Shown here one piece after another: positions 13,139 through 21,623 of a DNA stretch of 64,000 nt. Origin of the DNA: Bacillus sp. Xin1 (lineage in GTDB: Bacteria > Bacillota > Bacilli > Bacillales > Bacillaceae_G). The first letter of the stretch is position 1. Each line of letters starts with the position of its first letter. The stretch covers positions 62,001 through 126,000 of the forward strand of contig NZ_JABUAE010000010.1 of NCBI RefSeq assembly GCF_013314535.1, written 5' to 3'. The position numbers were made by a program, and so were the translations under genes. The notes under the pieces were generated by a model. That model had not been told where the DNA came from. It did no database searches and saw only the letters and a list, made by a program, of their open reading frames with translations.

Positions 13139-13627
13139 ATGCGAAAATTTAGCACAATTGCCGTGTTATTTATACTCTTACTAGGCTTAACAACAGGATG
13201 TACTCATTCTTTAGATAAAGAAGTACAACAAGAAACTCATAAGAAAACAAAGAAAAAAGAAGAACCGCAGTTAACGAAGGTAAGTATGGAAGAATCTTTT
13301 AATCAATCTATATCACATGACGCGAAAAAAAGGGTACTTGCCATGGAAGAAATACTAGAAGCTAGAGCTGCTAACTCTAACACAGATCTTTATGTAGCTG
13401 TTAAACCTGAGCATCATGAACGGTTTCAGTTAAAACCATTAAAGTCAAAAATCAAAAAGAAATTAAAAAAAGAGAACCCTACTTTCAATGTCTATGTCAG
13501 TACGGATCAAAAGATTTTCATCCTATTAGATAAACTGGAAAACAAAATTAAGAAAAAAGAAGCCGATAAAGAATACATTAAAAAGAAATTAAAGACAGTT
13601 CATGCAGAAATGAACTCTGATACTTAA
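13139..13627 (+). CDS. YhcN/YlaJ-type sporulation lipoprotein
   Basis: A 162-aa protein with a lipoprotein signal: positively charged start, hydrophobic segment and lipobox LTTGC (lipidated Cys21). The remainder is Lys/Glu-rich and shows the YhcN/YlaJ pattern of alternating strands and helices (ANSNTDLYVAVKP). Family members sit in the inner spore membrane or coat and affect germination. It is the second gene of the spoVA2mob-like set, and GGAAGGATT precedes its ATG. The exact role is not known. Confidence 0.85.
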   Translation: MRKFSTIAVLFILLLGLTTGCTHSLDKEVQQETHKKTKKKEEPQLTKVSMEESFNQSISHDAKKRVLAMEEILEARAANSNTDLYVAVKPEHHERFQLKPLKSKIKKKLKKENPTFNVYVSTDQKIFILLDKLENKIKKKEADKEYIKKKLKTVHAEMNSDT

Positions 13628-13661
13628 TTGTACGTTCTTTAAAGGAAAAGGAAGGATTCAC

Positions 13662-14138
13662 ATGCCAAGTAAAGATAAAGACTTAACACCAGTACAACAA
13701 GAATATAAAAAATTTGAGCAACAACGCGAACCGAAAAGGCCCGTTTTAAAAAATTGCATAAAAGCTTTTTTTGTAGGTGGTTTTATTTGTTTAATCGGTC
13801 AACTCATCTCAACCTTTTATATTACCTATTTTGATTTTAGTGAAAGGTCGGCCGGAAACCCCACTGTAGCAACACTGATTTTTATTTCTATGCTGCTTAC
13901 GGGATTTGGCGTATATGACCGTCTCGCACAATTTGGAGGTGCTGGTACCGCTGTACCTGTTACCGGATTTGGAAATTCTGTTATATCCGCTTGTATTGAA
14001 CATAAGACAGAAGGCTTTGTCCTTGGAGTAGGTGGCAACATGTTTAAATTAGCGGGATCCGTGATTTTATTTGGTGTATTCGCTGCTTTTGTTATCGGTC
14101 TTATTAAAACCATTCTCATCCAATTGGGAGGACTGTAA
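13662..14138 (+). CDS. spoVAC: Stage V sporulation protein AC (second paralog)
   Basis: A 158-aa membrane protein of the SpoVA channel that moves Ca-dipicolinate in sporulation and germination; SpoVAC has mechanosensitive channel behaviour in B. subtilis. Seen here: a soluble N-terminus (residues 1-30), hydrophobic segments around 31-52, 65-85, 110-125 and 132-155, and the family motifs GAGTAVPVTGFGNSV and EGFVLGVGGNMFKLAGSVI. It is followed with no gap by spoVAD. Because the genes sit in the spoVA2mob-type order, this is probably the accessory copy and not the main spoVA operon. Confidence 0.93.
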   Translation: MPSKDKDLTPVQQEYKKFEQQREPKRPVLKNCIKAFFVGGFICLIGQLISTFYITYFDFSERSAGNPTVATLIFISMLLTGFGVYDRLAQFGGAGTAVPVTGFGNSVISACIEHKTEGFVLGVGGNMFKLAGSVILFGVFAAFVIGLIKTILIQLGGL

Positions 14139-15155
14139 ATGTTACAAGGACACCGAACATGGGTATTTGAAAATAAGCCGGTTATCATCTCAACAGGAGT
14201 TATCGGTGGACCATTCGAAGCAAAAGGAAAAATCCCCGAAGACTTTGATGCCCTTCATGAAGATTTATGGCTTGGGCAAGATTCTTATGAAAAAGCACAT
14301 AAAGTGTTATTTGAAGAAGCTTGCAGTCGCGCCACGGAAAAAGCAAAGCTTCGAAAAGAAGATATTCAGTTCATTTTAGCAGGTGATCTTATCAACCAAA
14401 TTACGCCCTCTAGCTTTGCTTGCCGTACGCTCGGTGCTCCCTATATTGGATTATTTGGCGCTTGTTCTACTTCTATGGAAGGGCTTGCCCTCGGTGCAAG
14501 TATTGTAAATGCAAAAGGAGCAAAATATTTATTAACAGGAGCATCCAGTCACAATACCGCTGTTGAAAAACAATTTCGCTATCCTACTGAATATGGCGGG
14601 CAAAAACCACCTACTGCTCAATGGACCGTCACCGGAGCTGGTGCCGCTCTTTTGAGCGATCAAGGAGAAGGGCCACGTGTTACATCAGCGACAATTGGTC
14701 GAGTTGTCGATATGGGTTTAACCGACCCCTTTAACATGGGAGGTGCGATGGCTCCTGCTGCCGTCGATACAATCGAAGCTCATTTACGCGAAAGACAAAT
14801 TGATGCATCCTACTATGACTTAATCGTTACAGGCGATCTCGGTCATGTCGGACGGGAAATTGCTTATGATTTACTGCATAAGCACGGAACAAAAGTAACA
14901 AGCGAACAGTTTCAAGATTGCGGATTACTCATTTATAGAGAAGGTCAGCCCGTAATAGCAGGAGCGAGTGGTCCAGGTTGTTCAGCGACCGTCGTATACG
15001 GACATTTATTGAACAGAATGAAAAAAGGGGAATTCAATCGAATACTTGTCGTGGCTACCGGCGCTTTACTATCCCCTCTTACCTTCCAACAAGACGAGTC
15101 TATTCCGTGTATCGCTCATGCCGTATCGATTGAATTTGGAGGTGCAAGGCAATGA
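14139..15155 (+). CDS. spoVAD: Stage V sporulation protein AD (second paralog)
   Basis: A 338-aa soluble protein with a thiolase-like fold that binds dipicolinic acid on the surface of the inner spore membrane. Motifs: [35 protein letters not shown] and the C-terminal SIEFGGARQ. The start codon immediately follows the spoVAC stop and the end overlaps spoVAEb by four bases. Length matches the B. subtilis protein. Confidence 0.95.
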   Translation: MLQGHRTWVFENKPVIISTGVIGGPFEAKGKIPEDFDALHEDLWLGQDSYEKAHKVLFEEACSRATEKAKLRKEDIQFILAGDLINQITPSSFACRTLGAPYIGLFGACSTSMEGLALGASIVNAKGAKYLLTGASSHNTAVEKQFRYPTEYGGQKPPTAQWTVTGAGAALLSDQGEGPRVTSATIGRVVDMGLTDPFNMGGAMAPAAVDTIEAHLRERQIDASYYDLIVTGDLGHVGREIAYDLLHKHGTKVTSEQFQDCGLLIYREGQPVIAGASGPGCSATVVYGHLLNRMKKGEFNRILVVATGALLSPLTFQQDESIPCIAHAVSIEFGGARQ

Positions 15156-15502
15156 TTTTTTTCTGGGCTTTTGTCGTCGGTGGACTCATCTGCGTAATCG
15201 GGCAACTTATGTTTGACGTCGGTAAGCTCACACCCGCTCACACAATGTCAACGCTCGTTGTTGCTGGTGCAATACTAGATGGATTTGGTCTATACGAGCC
15301 TTTAATTGATTTTGCAGGTGCTGGAGCAACGGTTCCGATTACAAGTTTCGGAAATGCCCTTGTTCATGGAGCCATGGCTGAAGCAGCAAAACATGGTATT
15401 GTCGGGGTTATAACCGGAATGTTTAAAGTAACAAGTGCTGGTATATCTGCAGCTATTATCTTCGGATTTATCGGAGCATTATTATTTAAACCAAAAGGAT
15501 AA
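15152..15502 (+). CDS. spoVAEb: Stage V sporulation protein AEb (second paralog)
   Basis: A 116-aa membrane protein with three hydrophobic segments and the SpoVAE signature [18 protein letters not shown]. It resembles SpoVAC, as usual in this family. ATGA overlap with spoVAD suggests coupled translation. SpoVAC, AD and AEb are the minimal set in the mobile-type spoVA operon; other spoVA genes (AA, AB, AF) are absent here, as expected. Confidence 0.93.
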   Translation: MIFFWAFVVGGLICVIGQLMFDVGKLTPAHTMSTLVVAGAILDGFGLYEPLIDFAGAGATVPITSFGNALVHGAMAEAAKHGIVGVITGMFKVTSAGISAAIIFGFIGALLFKPKG

Positions 15503-15513
15503 GAGGTGTTTGC

Positions 15514-15720
15514 ATGACGGTTGTTGCTAGTGTAAAAACATGTCTCGCTAGTTTAAAAAGTGCACAAGCAGGTTTAAGCACACTTTCACAAAACGCTGCT
15601 GAAGAAGAAGCAAAACGAGTCTTCCATGAATGTATGATGGAAATGGACAGTGTAATCGCTGACCTTAACAGTAGAATTTCCGTATTAGAACGAGAAGAAC
15701 CACAATATAAAGGATTTTAG
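15514..15720 (+). CDS. DUF1657 protein, second copy in the operon
   Basis: A 68-aa protein paralogous to the product of 12817-13023: both share the core SLKSAQAGL/GLKSAQASL and the ending EEPQY. AAGAGGTG lies 6-7 bases before the ATG at 15514. It is the sixth gene in the spoVA2mob-type order. In other spore formers DUF1657 proteins accompany the heat-resistance type spoVA operon; their molecular role is not established. Confidence 0.85.
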   Translation: MTVVASVKTCLASLKSAQAGLSTLSQNAAEEEAKRVFHECMMEMDSVIADLNSRISVLEREEPQYKGF

Positions 15721-15741
15721 CTGAACAGGAGGGAATTAACT

Positions 15742-16611
15742 ATGCCTCATGTACCAGATTGGCTGCTTGTCATTATACGCTCCTTAGCTCTTTTAGTTAT
15801 TTTATTTTCAATGACAAAATTGCTTGGAAAAAGGCAAATTTCACAGCTGTCATTTTTCGAATACGTTGCAGGTTTGACAATCGGTAACATCGCTGCTGAA
15901 ATTACAACGGGACTAGAGCGCAACTTTTGGCATGGTGTTTCTAGTATGCTTATTTTTTCGCTCATACCATTTTTCGCAGGTATTGTTGCTTTAAAAAACA
16001 AGCGACTCAGAAATTTCATTGAAGGAAAAGCGACTATTTTTATAAAAGACGGGAAAGTCCTTGAAGATAATTTAAAGAAAGAAAATTATACAATTGATGA
16101 ATTACTAGAACTTCTTAGAAAGAAAAATGCTTTTAATATAGCAGATGTTGAATATGCTGTATTGGAGTCGGGCGGTGAACTAAATGTCTTGTTAAAAAGA
16201 GACAAACAGCCACTTACTCCAAAAGATATCGGCTTACAAATAGCACCTGCAAAAGAAACACAAACGGTAATTATGGATGGAAACGTACTAGATGAACCAC
16301 TTTCAGCCAGTGGTCATAATCGTGCTTGGCTTCACGCCGAGTTAGAGAAACTTGGCGTGGTGATAGAAAATGTCTTTATCGGGCAAGTCGATTCTTACGG
16401 ACAACTTACTGTCGATATATATGATGATAAACTTCAAATGCCATCCCCTCAGGATAAACCATTATTGTTGGCTTCTCTAAAAAAATGTCAAGCTGATCTT
16501 GAATTATTCTCATTAGAAACAAAATCGAAATCGGCAAGTCAAATGTATAGCAAAAACGCAAAACAAATCCAACATATTTTAAATAGAGTAACTTATCTCC
16601 TAAAAGAATAA
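15742..16611 (+). CDS. DUF421 (YetF-type) membrane protein with a C-terminal DUF1657-like tail
   Basis: A 289-aa protein. Three hydrophobic segments (about residues 7-25, 33-55 and 60-80) are followed by a soluble DUF421/YetF region containing GKATIFIKDGKVLEDNL and NAFNIADVEYAVLE. The last 50 residues (ASLKKCQADLELFSLE and on) align by eye with the DUF1657 proteins of the same operon, so the gene encodes a fusion. It is the seventh and last gene of the spoVA2mob-type set; in B. subtilis the yetF-like gene contributes to slow germination and heat resistance. A strong terminator follows. Confidence 0.88.
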   Translation: MPHVPDWLLVIIRSLALLVILFSMTKLLGKRQISQLSFFEYVAGLTIGNIAAEITTGLERNFWHGVSSMLIFSLIPFFAGIVALKNKRLRNFIEGKATIFIKDGKVLEDNLKKENYTIDELLELLRKKNAFNIADVEYAVLESGGELNVLLKRDKQPLTPKDIGLQIAPAKETQTVIMDGNVLDEPLSASGHNRAWLHAELEKLGVVIENVFIGQVDSYGQLTVDIYDDKLQMPSPQDKPLLLASLKKCQADLELFSLETKSKSASQMYSKNAKQIQHILNRVTYLLKE

Positions 16612-16614
16612 TAC

Positions 16615-16651
16615 ACAAAAGAACGCTTCTATAGAAAAGGCGTTCTTTTGT
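16615..16651 (+). terminator. Terminator of the second spoVA operon
   Basis: Perfect 12-bp stem ACAAAAGAACGC/GCGTTCTTTTGT with a 13-base loop, 4 bases after the DUF421 stop codon. Confidence 0.85.
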
Positions 16652-16785
16652 TATTTAGCCTATTACATACGTTTAAATTTATATAATTCGGTTATCATGT
16701 TGAAGATGCATAAGCAGGGAATTTCAAAAACATAGCGAATAAATCATGGTACAACTACATATTTTTTTGATTTAAAGTGGTTTCG

Positions 16786-16815
16786 TTTGACCTTTATTGA
16801 CCATAATTGTATTAT
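16786..16815 (+). promoter_or_regulatory. clpP promoter with a CtsR box
   Basis: TTTGACC-TTTA-TTGACC (16786-16802) is, on the other strand, GGTCAA-TAAA-GGTCAAA, the heptad direct repeat recognised by CtsR. It covers the -35 TTGACC (16787-16792); TATTAT (16810-16815) follows after 17 bases. This predicts heat-inducible, CtsR-repressed clpP expression, as in B. subtilis. Confidence 0.88.
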
Positions 16816-16850
16816 AAGACTAAGAAAGCTTTCAAAGGAGGAAATAACAG

Positions 16851-17432
16851 ATGAATTTAATTCCTACAGTAATTGAACAAACAAACCGTGGAGAACGCGC
16901 TTACGATATTTACTCTCGACTATTAAAAGACCGCATCATTATGCTTGGTAGCGCAATTGATGACAACGTAGCAAACTCAATCGTTTCCCAGCTTTTATTC
17001 TTGGAATCTCAAGATCCAGAAAAAGATATTCACTTATACATTAACAGCCCTGGTGGTTCTATCACAGCAGGTATGGCAATCTACGATACAATGCAGTTTA
17101 TTAAACCAAACGTATCAACAATTTGTATCGGTATGGCAGCATCTATGGGTGCTTTCCTACTTGCAGCGGGTGAAAAAGGAAAACGTTTTGCTCTTCCAAA
17201 CAGTGAAGTAATGATTCACCAGCCACTTGGTGGTGCACAAGGACAAGCAACTGAAATCGAAATTGCTGCAAAACGTATCCTATTCTTACGTGAAAAACTA
17301 AACCAAATTCTTGCTGATCGCACAGGTCAACCGTTAGAAGTACTACAACGCGACACAGACCGCGACAACTTCATGACAGCAGAAAAAGCACTAGAATACG
17401 GCTTAATCGATAAAATCTTTACAAATCGTTAA
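16851..17432 (+). CDS. clpP: ATP-dependent Clp protease proteolytic subunit
   Basis: Serine protease that forms a double heptamer and degrades proteins delivered by ClpC, ClpX or ClpE. The 193-aa sequence has the complete triad: Ser98 (MAASMGA), His123 (MIHQP) and Asp172 (TDRDNF), and the IGF-loop/hydrophobic pocket residues typical of a housekeeping ClpP. AAAGGAGG precedes the ATG at 16851. B. cereus group genomes carry a second clpP elsewhere; the CtsR box and the near identity to B. subtilis ClpP suggest this is the main one. Confidence 0.97.
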   Translation: MNLIPTVIEQTNRGERAYDIYSRLLKDRIIMLGSAIDDNVANSIVSQLLFLESQDPEKDIHLYINSPGGSITAGMAIYDTMQFIKPNVSTICIGMAASMGAFLLAAGEKGKRFALPNSEVMIHQPLGGAQGQATEIEIAAKRILFLREKLNQILADRTGQPLEVLQRDTDRDNFMTAEKALEYGLIDKIFTNR

Positions 17433-17439
17433 TATACTT

Positions 17440-17468
17440 AAAAGCGGAAGCGGCTCGTTTAGAATCGC
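17440..17468 (+). repeat. Stop-codon-proximal repeat, short fragment (copy i)
   Basis: AAAAGCGGAAGCGGCTCGTT and a few further bases match the start of the repeat described at 41177, 51597 and 53723. It starts 7 bases after the clpP stop codon and breaks off after about 29 bases, where the clpP terminator begins. Confidence 0.7.
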
Positions 17469-17475
17469 TACCCCA

Positions 17476-17507
17476 AAAGGCTATCGCACATGCGATAGCC
17501 TTTCTTA
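17476..17507 (+). terminator. clpP terminator
   Basis: AAAGGCTATCGCA (17476-17488) pairs perfectly with TGCGATAGCCTTT (17491-17503), followed by CTTATT. Confidence 0.85.
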
Positions 17508-17523
17508 TTGACCACTTCCCAAA

Positions 17524-17614
17524 ATATATCAGCGATTTTTTCAATATATCAGCTGTTTCTCATAATATATCGGCGCAAATTGAAATATATCAGCGGTTCG
17601 ACACAACATATCGA
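17524..17614 (+). repeat. Phased ATATATC motif array
   Basis: Five copies of ATATATC (last one ACATATC), each followed by AGCG/GGCG-like bases, start at 17524, 17544, 17565, 17585 and 17606. The steps are 20, 21, 20 and 21 bases, close to two helical turns. The array lies between clpP and the FNR-type promoter. No coding potential is seen. Confidence 0.75.
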
Positions 17615-17703
17615 CTATTCGACAAAATACCCATTCTCCCCCACCCTCTCCATACACATTTATTCCATATCGAAAAGTGACAAACTTGTTAATAAAACAA
17701 ATG

Positions 17704-17746
17704 TGTGATTTGACTCACAATTTTATTCCGATCTTTATGTTACAGT
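17704..17746 (+). promoter_or_regulatory. FNR-type box and promoter of the DUF1858-DUF438 pair
   Basis: TGTGA-TTTGAC-TCACA (17704-17719) is a perfect FNR/CRP-type palindrome. A TACAGT -10 element lies at 17741-17746, which places the palindrome centre near -41.5, the position used by Bacillus FNR to activate. An 8-bp inverted repeat AATTGATA-N5-TATCAATT (17749-17769) overlaps the expected start point. Activation under low oxygen is predicted. Confidence 0.7.
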
Positions 17747-17786
17747 GTAATTGATAATTCATATCAATTGTTTCGAGGTGATAATG

Positions 17787-18014
17787 ATGATAAAACAAAT
17801 TAATTTTCATCATACTGTTTATGATTTAACGACTCAATATCCTGAAATTATCCCCATTTTAAAGAACCTTGGATTTGAAAATATAACGAAACCTAATATG
17901 CTGCAAACAGCCGGTCGTATAATGACTATTCCGAAAGGCTGCCGAATGAAAGGTATTTCATTCGACGTAGTAAAAGAGGCTTTTCAAAATAATGGATTTA
18001 ACATTAACGAGTAG
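17787..18014 (+). CDS. DUF1858 domain protein
   Basis: A 75-aa protein with the DUF1858 pattern (TVYDLTTQYPEIIPILKNLGFENI, about residues 11-34 of the fold, and MTIPKGCRMKGIS). DUF1858 is a small helical domain that accompanies DUF438/hemerythrin and hybrid-cluster type proteins in anaerobic or nitric-oxide metabolism. I prefer the ATG at 17787, 6 bases after GAGGTG; the ATG at 17784 is too close. It precedes the DUF438 gene by 12 bases and shares its FNR-type promoter. Molecular function is unknown. Confidence 0.8.
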   Translation: MIKQINFHHTVYDLTTQYPEIIPILKNLGFENITKPNMLQTAGRIMTIPKGCRMKGISFDVVKEAFQNNGFNINE

Positions 18015-18026
18015 AGGAGAATCCTT

Positions 18027-19256
18027 ATGAGTGAAATGATTAATAACCGTGAACAAGAAAATATAAATAGCTCTGAACGACAAACAATCTTAAAGACTAT
18101 TATTAAAGATCTTCATAACGGAAAAAGCGTAGAAGATGTAACCGCTCAGTTTCAAGAAGCAATCGGAAATATTACCGTCGCAGAAATTTCAAAACTCGAA
18201 CAGGCACTTATGGAGGAAGAAGGAATTCCTGTAGAAGAAGTACAACGTTTATGTTCCGTGCATACAGCTGTTTTTAAGGGATCTATTGAAGAAATCCATC
18301 AATCTAATAAACAAGAAGAACAGCCGGGACATCCGATTCATACATTTAAAATAGAAAATAAAGAAATCGACCTACTTGTGAATTTCAAACTTCAACTTCA
18401 CTATGAACGTTTTGAAAAAGAAGATAGCGAAGAAAACATTTATAAATTACTAGAAGACTTAAATTTATTACTAGATGTTGATAAACATTATAGCCGGAAA
18501 GAAAATCTGCTTTTCCCTTATTTAGAGAAATACGGTATTTACGGACCAACTCAAGTTATGTGGGGCGTTGATGACAGAATTCGTGACGCTATTAAAAAAG
18601 CAAAACAACAATTATTAAATTATAATCAAGATAAAAAATCAGTCTTAGACAGTATTTCTTTCGTCATCCAGGACGTAACCGAAATGATTTTTAAAGAAGA
18701 AAACATTTTATTTCCAATGGCTCTTCAAACTCTCACAGAAGATGAATGGCTAAAAATCGCTCATGAAAGTGATGAAATCGGCTACTGCTTAACGAGTCCT
18801 ATAAATACATGGAAACCAGAAAGAAATATGATCAAAGAAGAAGCTATATCCGAAGGGTTGATTCGTTTCGAAACAGGTATATTATCTTTGAAACAGCTAG
18901 AACTGATGTTAAATCACTTACCTGTGGATATTACGTTCATTGACGAAAATGATGTTGTGCGCTACTTCTCCTATGGAAAAGAACGAATCTTTGCCCGCAC
19001 GAAAGCTGTCATTGGTCGAACAGTGCAAAACTGTCATCCTCCAAAAAGCGTTCATGTCGTTGAAAAACTCTTAGAAGATTTCAAATCTGGAAAAAAAGAT
19101 TGTGAAGATTTCTGGATTAAATTTCAAGATAAATATGTATATATTCGCTACTTCGCAGTGCGAAATACAGATGGAAAATATATGGGTACTCTTGAATTTA
19201 CGCAAAATATTCAACCGATTCGTGAACTTCAAGGAGAAAAACGGATTCTTTCATAA
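18027..19256 (+). CDS. DUF438 / hemerythrin / PAS domain protein
   Basis: A 409-aa cytoplasmic protein. Residues about 17-85 form DUF438 (TIIKDLHNGKSVEDVTAQFQ). Residues about 105-245 form a hemerythrin-like HHE domain with HYSRKENLLFPYLEKYG and FKEENILFPMAL as di-iron ligand segments. Residues about 290-400 form a PAS domain (LPVDITFIDENDVVRYFS). Such proteins bind oxygen or nitric oxide at a non-haem di-iron site and are found in strict and facultative anaerobes. Together with the FNR-type box this points to a role in low-oxygen or NO response; the output is not known. GAGGAG lies upstream of the ATG. Confidence 0.88.
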   Translation: MSEMINNREQENINSSERQTILKTIIKDLHNGKSVEDVTAQFQEAIGNITVAEISKLEQALMEEEGIPVEEVQRLCSVHTAVFKGSIEEIHQSNKQEEQPGHPIHTFKIENKEIDLLVNFKLQLHYERFEKEDSEENIYKLLEDLNLLLDVDKHYSRKENLLFPYLEKYGIYGPTQVMWGVDDRIRDAIKKAKQQLLNYNQDKKSVLDSISFVIQDVTEMIFKEENILFPMALQTLTEDEWLKIAHESDEIGYCLTSPINTWKPERNMIKEEAISEGLIRFETGILSLKQLELMLNHLPVDITFIDENDVVRYFSYGKERIFARTKAVIGRTVQNCHPPKSVHVVEKLLEDFKSGKKDCEDFWIKFQDKYVYIRYFAVRNTDGKYMGTLEFTQNIQPIRELQGEKRILS

Positions 19257-19321
19257 TTCATATGAGAATGATAAAGTGAACCTTTAATTGGCGATTCGCC
19301 ACAACAAATTGCCCCAATCAA

Positions 19322-19350
19322 AAAAGCTATCGCTGCATGCGATAGCTTTT
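19322..19350. terminator. Bidirectional terminator between the DUF438 gene and crh
   Basis: AAAAGCTATCGC (19322-19333) pairs perfectly with GCGATAGCTTTT (19339-19350). A-run and T-run on either side let it serve both converging genes. Confidence 0.88.
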
Positions 19351-19606
19351 ACTGTTTATTTTGTACATATGCTGCCAGCGCTTCTAAAGCAGCTTCTTCA
19401 TCTGAACCTTCTGTTATAATCGTTACGTTGCTGCCAGATCCAATCGCTAAGCTCATAATCCCCATTATGCTCTTCGCATTGACTGTTTTTCCATCTTTCT
19501 CAATAAAAATATCAGCATGAAAACGATTTGCCTCTTGTACAAACAACGCAGCCGGACGTGCTTGTAAGCCGTTTTTTAATGCAACCTCAACTTGTTTCTG
19601 GACCAT
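19349..19606 (-). CDS. crh: HPr-like catabolite repression protein Crh
   Basis: An 85-aa HPr paralog. The catalytic His15 of HPr is replaced by Gln15 (NGLQARPA), while the regulatory Ser46 (NAKSIMG) is kept. It therefore cannot carry phosphate for the PTS but can be phosphorylated by HprK on Ser46 and act as a CcpA cofactor. The HprK gene is also in this window (29.1-30.0 kb). I choose the ATG at 19606 (MVQKQVEV), which aligns with the B. subtilis protein; the ATG at 19615 adds three residues and is possible. It is the last gene of the yvcI-rapZ-yvcK-whiA-crh cluster. Confidence 0.93.
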   Translation of the reverse strand: MVQKQVEVALKNGLQARPAALFVQEANRFHADIFIEKDGKTVNAKSIMGIMSLAIGSGSNVTIITEGSDEEAALEALAAYVQNKQ

Positions 19607-19628
19607 AGCTCCCATTTCCCCTTTACCG

Positions 19629-20579
19629 TTATTTTTTTGCTACCGGTTCCCCCGCGCGTAATTTCTCTGCAATTTCATCGATCTTACGCAAGCGATGATT
19701 GATACCTGATTTACTAATTTTCCCTCCAGATACCATCTCGCCTAATTCTTTCAATGTTACATCTTGATAATTAATACGTAATTGTGCAATCTCTCTTAAT
19801 TTATCTGGTAAAACATCGAGCCCAACCGTTTCATCAATGTAACGAATATTTTCAATTTGCCTTAAAGCCGCACCAATTGTTTTATTTAAATTGGCTGTTT
19901 CGCAGTTCACTAATCGATTAACTGAATTACGCATATCGCGGACAATACGAATATCCTCAAATCTTAACAATGCATTATGTGCACCGATAATGTTTAAAAA
20001 CTCCGTAATTTTCTCCGCTTCTTTTAAATACGTAATGTACCCTTTACGCCTTTCCAGCGTCTTACTATTTAAATCAAATCCGTTCATCAGTTCACATATA
20101 GAATCATTATGTTCCTTGTATAACGAAAAGACCTCTAAATGATAAGATGATGTTTCTGGGTTATTTACTGAACCACCTGCTAAAAATGCACCTCTTAAAT
20201 ACGATCGTTTGCAGCATTTCTTTTCAATCAATTCCTGTGAGATATTGCGAATAAATGAAAAGTCTTCTCTAACAATATGCAAATCCGCCAATATTTCACG
20301 GGATTTCTCAACAAGCCGAACGATATATACATTATTTTTCTTCAGTCGCATTTTTTTACGAACAAGCAATTCTACCGTCACGTCATATCCCTTTTTCAGC
20401 AATGTGTAAATTCTTCTTGCGATTGCTGCATTTTCTGTTTGAATATCAATCGAAAGACGACGGTTTGAAAAAGAAAGTGATCCGTTCATTCGAAGCAATG
20501 CTGATAATTCTGCTTTCTCACAGCACTCCTTCATTTCAAGCTTCGTGAGTTCTTTCTTTGTTTCTGATGCAAATGACAC
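19629..20579 (-). CDS. whiA: WhiA, DNA-binding protein affecting division and sporulation
   Basis: A 316-aa protein with a LAGLIDADG-homing-endonuclease-like N-terminal fold ([18 protein letters not shown]-type segment, catalytic residues lost) and a C-terminal helix-turn-helix ([25 protein letters not shown]). In Bacillus it influences Z-ring formation and chromosome segregation, and in actinomycetes it controls sporulation septation. The start is a GTG at 20579, 5 bases after AAGGAGGTGG. It lies in the conserved rapZ-yvcK-whiA order. Confidence 0.96.
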   Translation of the reverse strand: MSFASETKKELTKLEMKECCEKAELSALLRMNGSLSFSNRRLSIDIQTENAAIARRIYTLLKKGYDVTVELLVRKKMRLKKNNVYIVRLVEKSREILADLHIVREDFSFIRNISQELIEKKCCKRSYLRGAFLAGGSVNNPETSSYHLEVFSLYKEHNDSICELMNGFDLNSKTLERRKGYITYLKEAEKITEFLNIIGAHNALLRFEDIRIVRDMRNSVNRLVNCETANLNKTIGAALRQIENIRYIDETVGLDVLPDKLREIAQLRINYQDVTLKELGEMVSGGKISKSGINHRLRKIDEIAEKLRAGEPVAKK

Positions 20580-20666
20580 AGCCCCACCTCCTTATACGAT
20601 ATTTTGGAACAAAAATCTTGTCCTATATGAATGAGTAGCGTTATCTCTTACAGAGATAACGCATGC

Positions 20667-21620
20667 TTATAATAACGAATATAAAATAGAAGCTAATTTT
20701 AATGTATCATGTCTTACAACTTGATCATCATACTTTGCTAATTCATCTTGAATTAAGCGAATGTCATTTTGAGCAAAACGATGTTCATCAACCACAACCG
20801 GTTCAGACATTTCTTCTTCATACAATTTACGTAATTCAGCAGGAATATCATGATTATTTACAATTGCTGTATCAATGAAAGGTTCCCCAAGATGATCATG
20901 TAAAGCCTGCACATGATCAAATGCTGTATACCCCATCGTTTCTCCAGCTTGCGTCATGACATTACAGACATATACTTTTTTGGCCCTTGCAGCAAGAACG
21001 GCTTTACCGATTTTTTCTACAATTAGGTTTGGCAAAATACTTGTGTACAAACTACCTGGACCGAAGACAAGTAAATCTGCTCGTTTAATTTCCATCAATG
21101 TTTCATACAATGGTTCTACATCGCCTGGTGTTAAAAACACACGATTGATTTTTTTCCCAAAATACGGAATTTTAGATTCACCTGTTACAATTTGCCCATC
21201 TTCCAGTTCGGCATGAAGAACAACACTTTGATTGGCGGCTGGTAAAACACGCCCTCTCACATTTAACACTTTACTCGTTTCTGTAATGGCATGGAAAAAG
21301 TCTCCTGTAATCGACGTCATACCAGCTAATAATAAATTACCTAATGCATGACCCGTTAAACCTTTTCCGGATGTAAAACGATGTTGAAATAAAGCTTCCA
21401 CAAGCGGCTCGACATCTGATAACGCAACAAGCACGTTACGAATGTCGCCTGGTGGTGGAATTTCTAACTCATCACGCAATCTACCTGAACTGCCACCATC
21501 ATCAGCTACTGTAACAACCGCTGTAATATCAACAGGATATTTCTTCAATCCTCGTAATAAAACCGATAGTCCAGTTCCTCCTCCCATGATGACAATTTTA
21601 GGTTTCCTCTCTTTTTTCAT
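20667..21620 (-). CDS. yvcK: YvcK-type gluconeogenesis factor
   Basis: A 317-aa protein of the CofD-like (2-phospho-L-lactate transferase) fold with the N-terminal nucleotide-sugar loop IVIMGGGTGLSVLLRGLK and TVADDGGSSGRLRDEL. YvcK binds UDP-GlcNAc, localises in a helical pattern and is needed for growth on gluconeogenic carbon sources and for normal cell wall synthesis; it has been linked to PrkC phosphorylation. It starts two bases after the rapZ stop region. AAAGGG lies about 10 bases upstream of the ATG. Confidence 0.95.
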   Translation of the reverse strand: MKKERKPKIVIMGGGTGLSVLLRGLKKYPVDITAVVTVADDGGSSGRLRDELEIPPPGDIRNVLVALSDVEPLVEALFQHRFTSGKGLTGHALGNLLLAGMTSITGDFFHAITETSKVLNVRGRVLPAANQSVVLHAELEDGQIVTGESKIPYFGKKINRVFLTPGDVEPLYETLMEIKRADLLVFGPGSLYTSILPNLIVEKIGKAVLAARAKKVYVCNVMTQAGETMGYTAFDHVQALHDHLGEPFIDTAIVNNHDIPAELRKLYEEEMSEPVVVDEHRFAQNDIRLIQDELAKYDDQVVRHDTLKLASILYSLL

Positions 21621-21623
21621 CCC

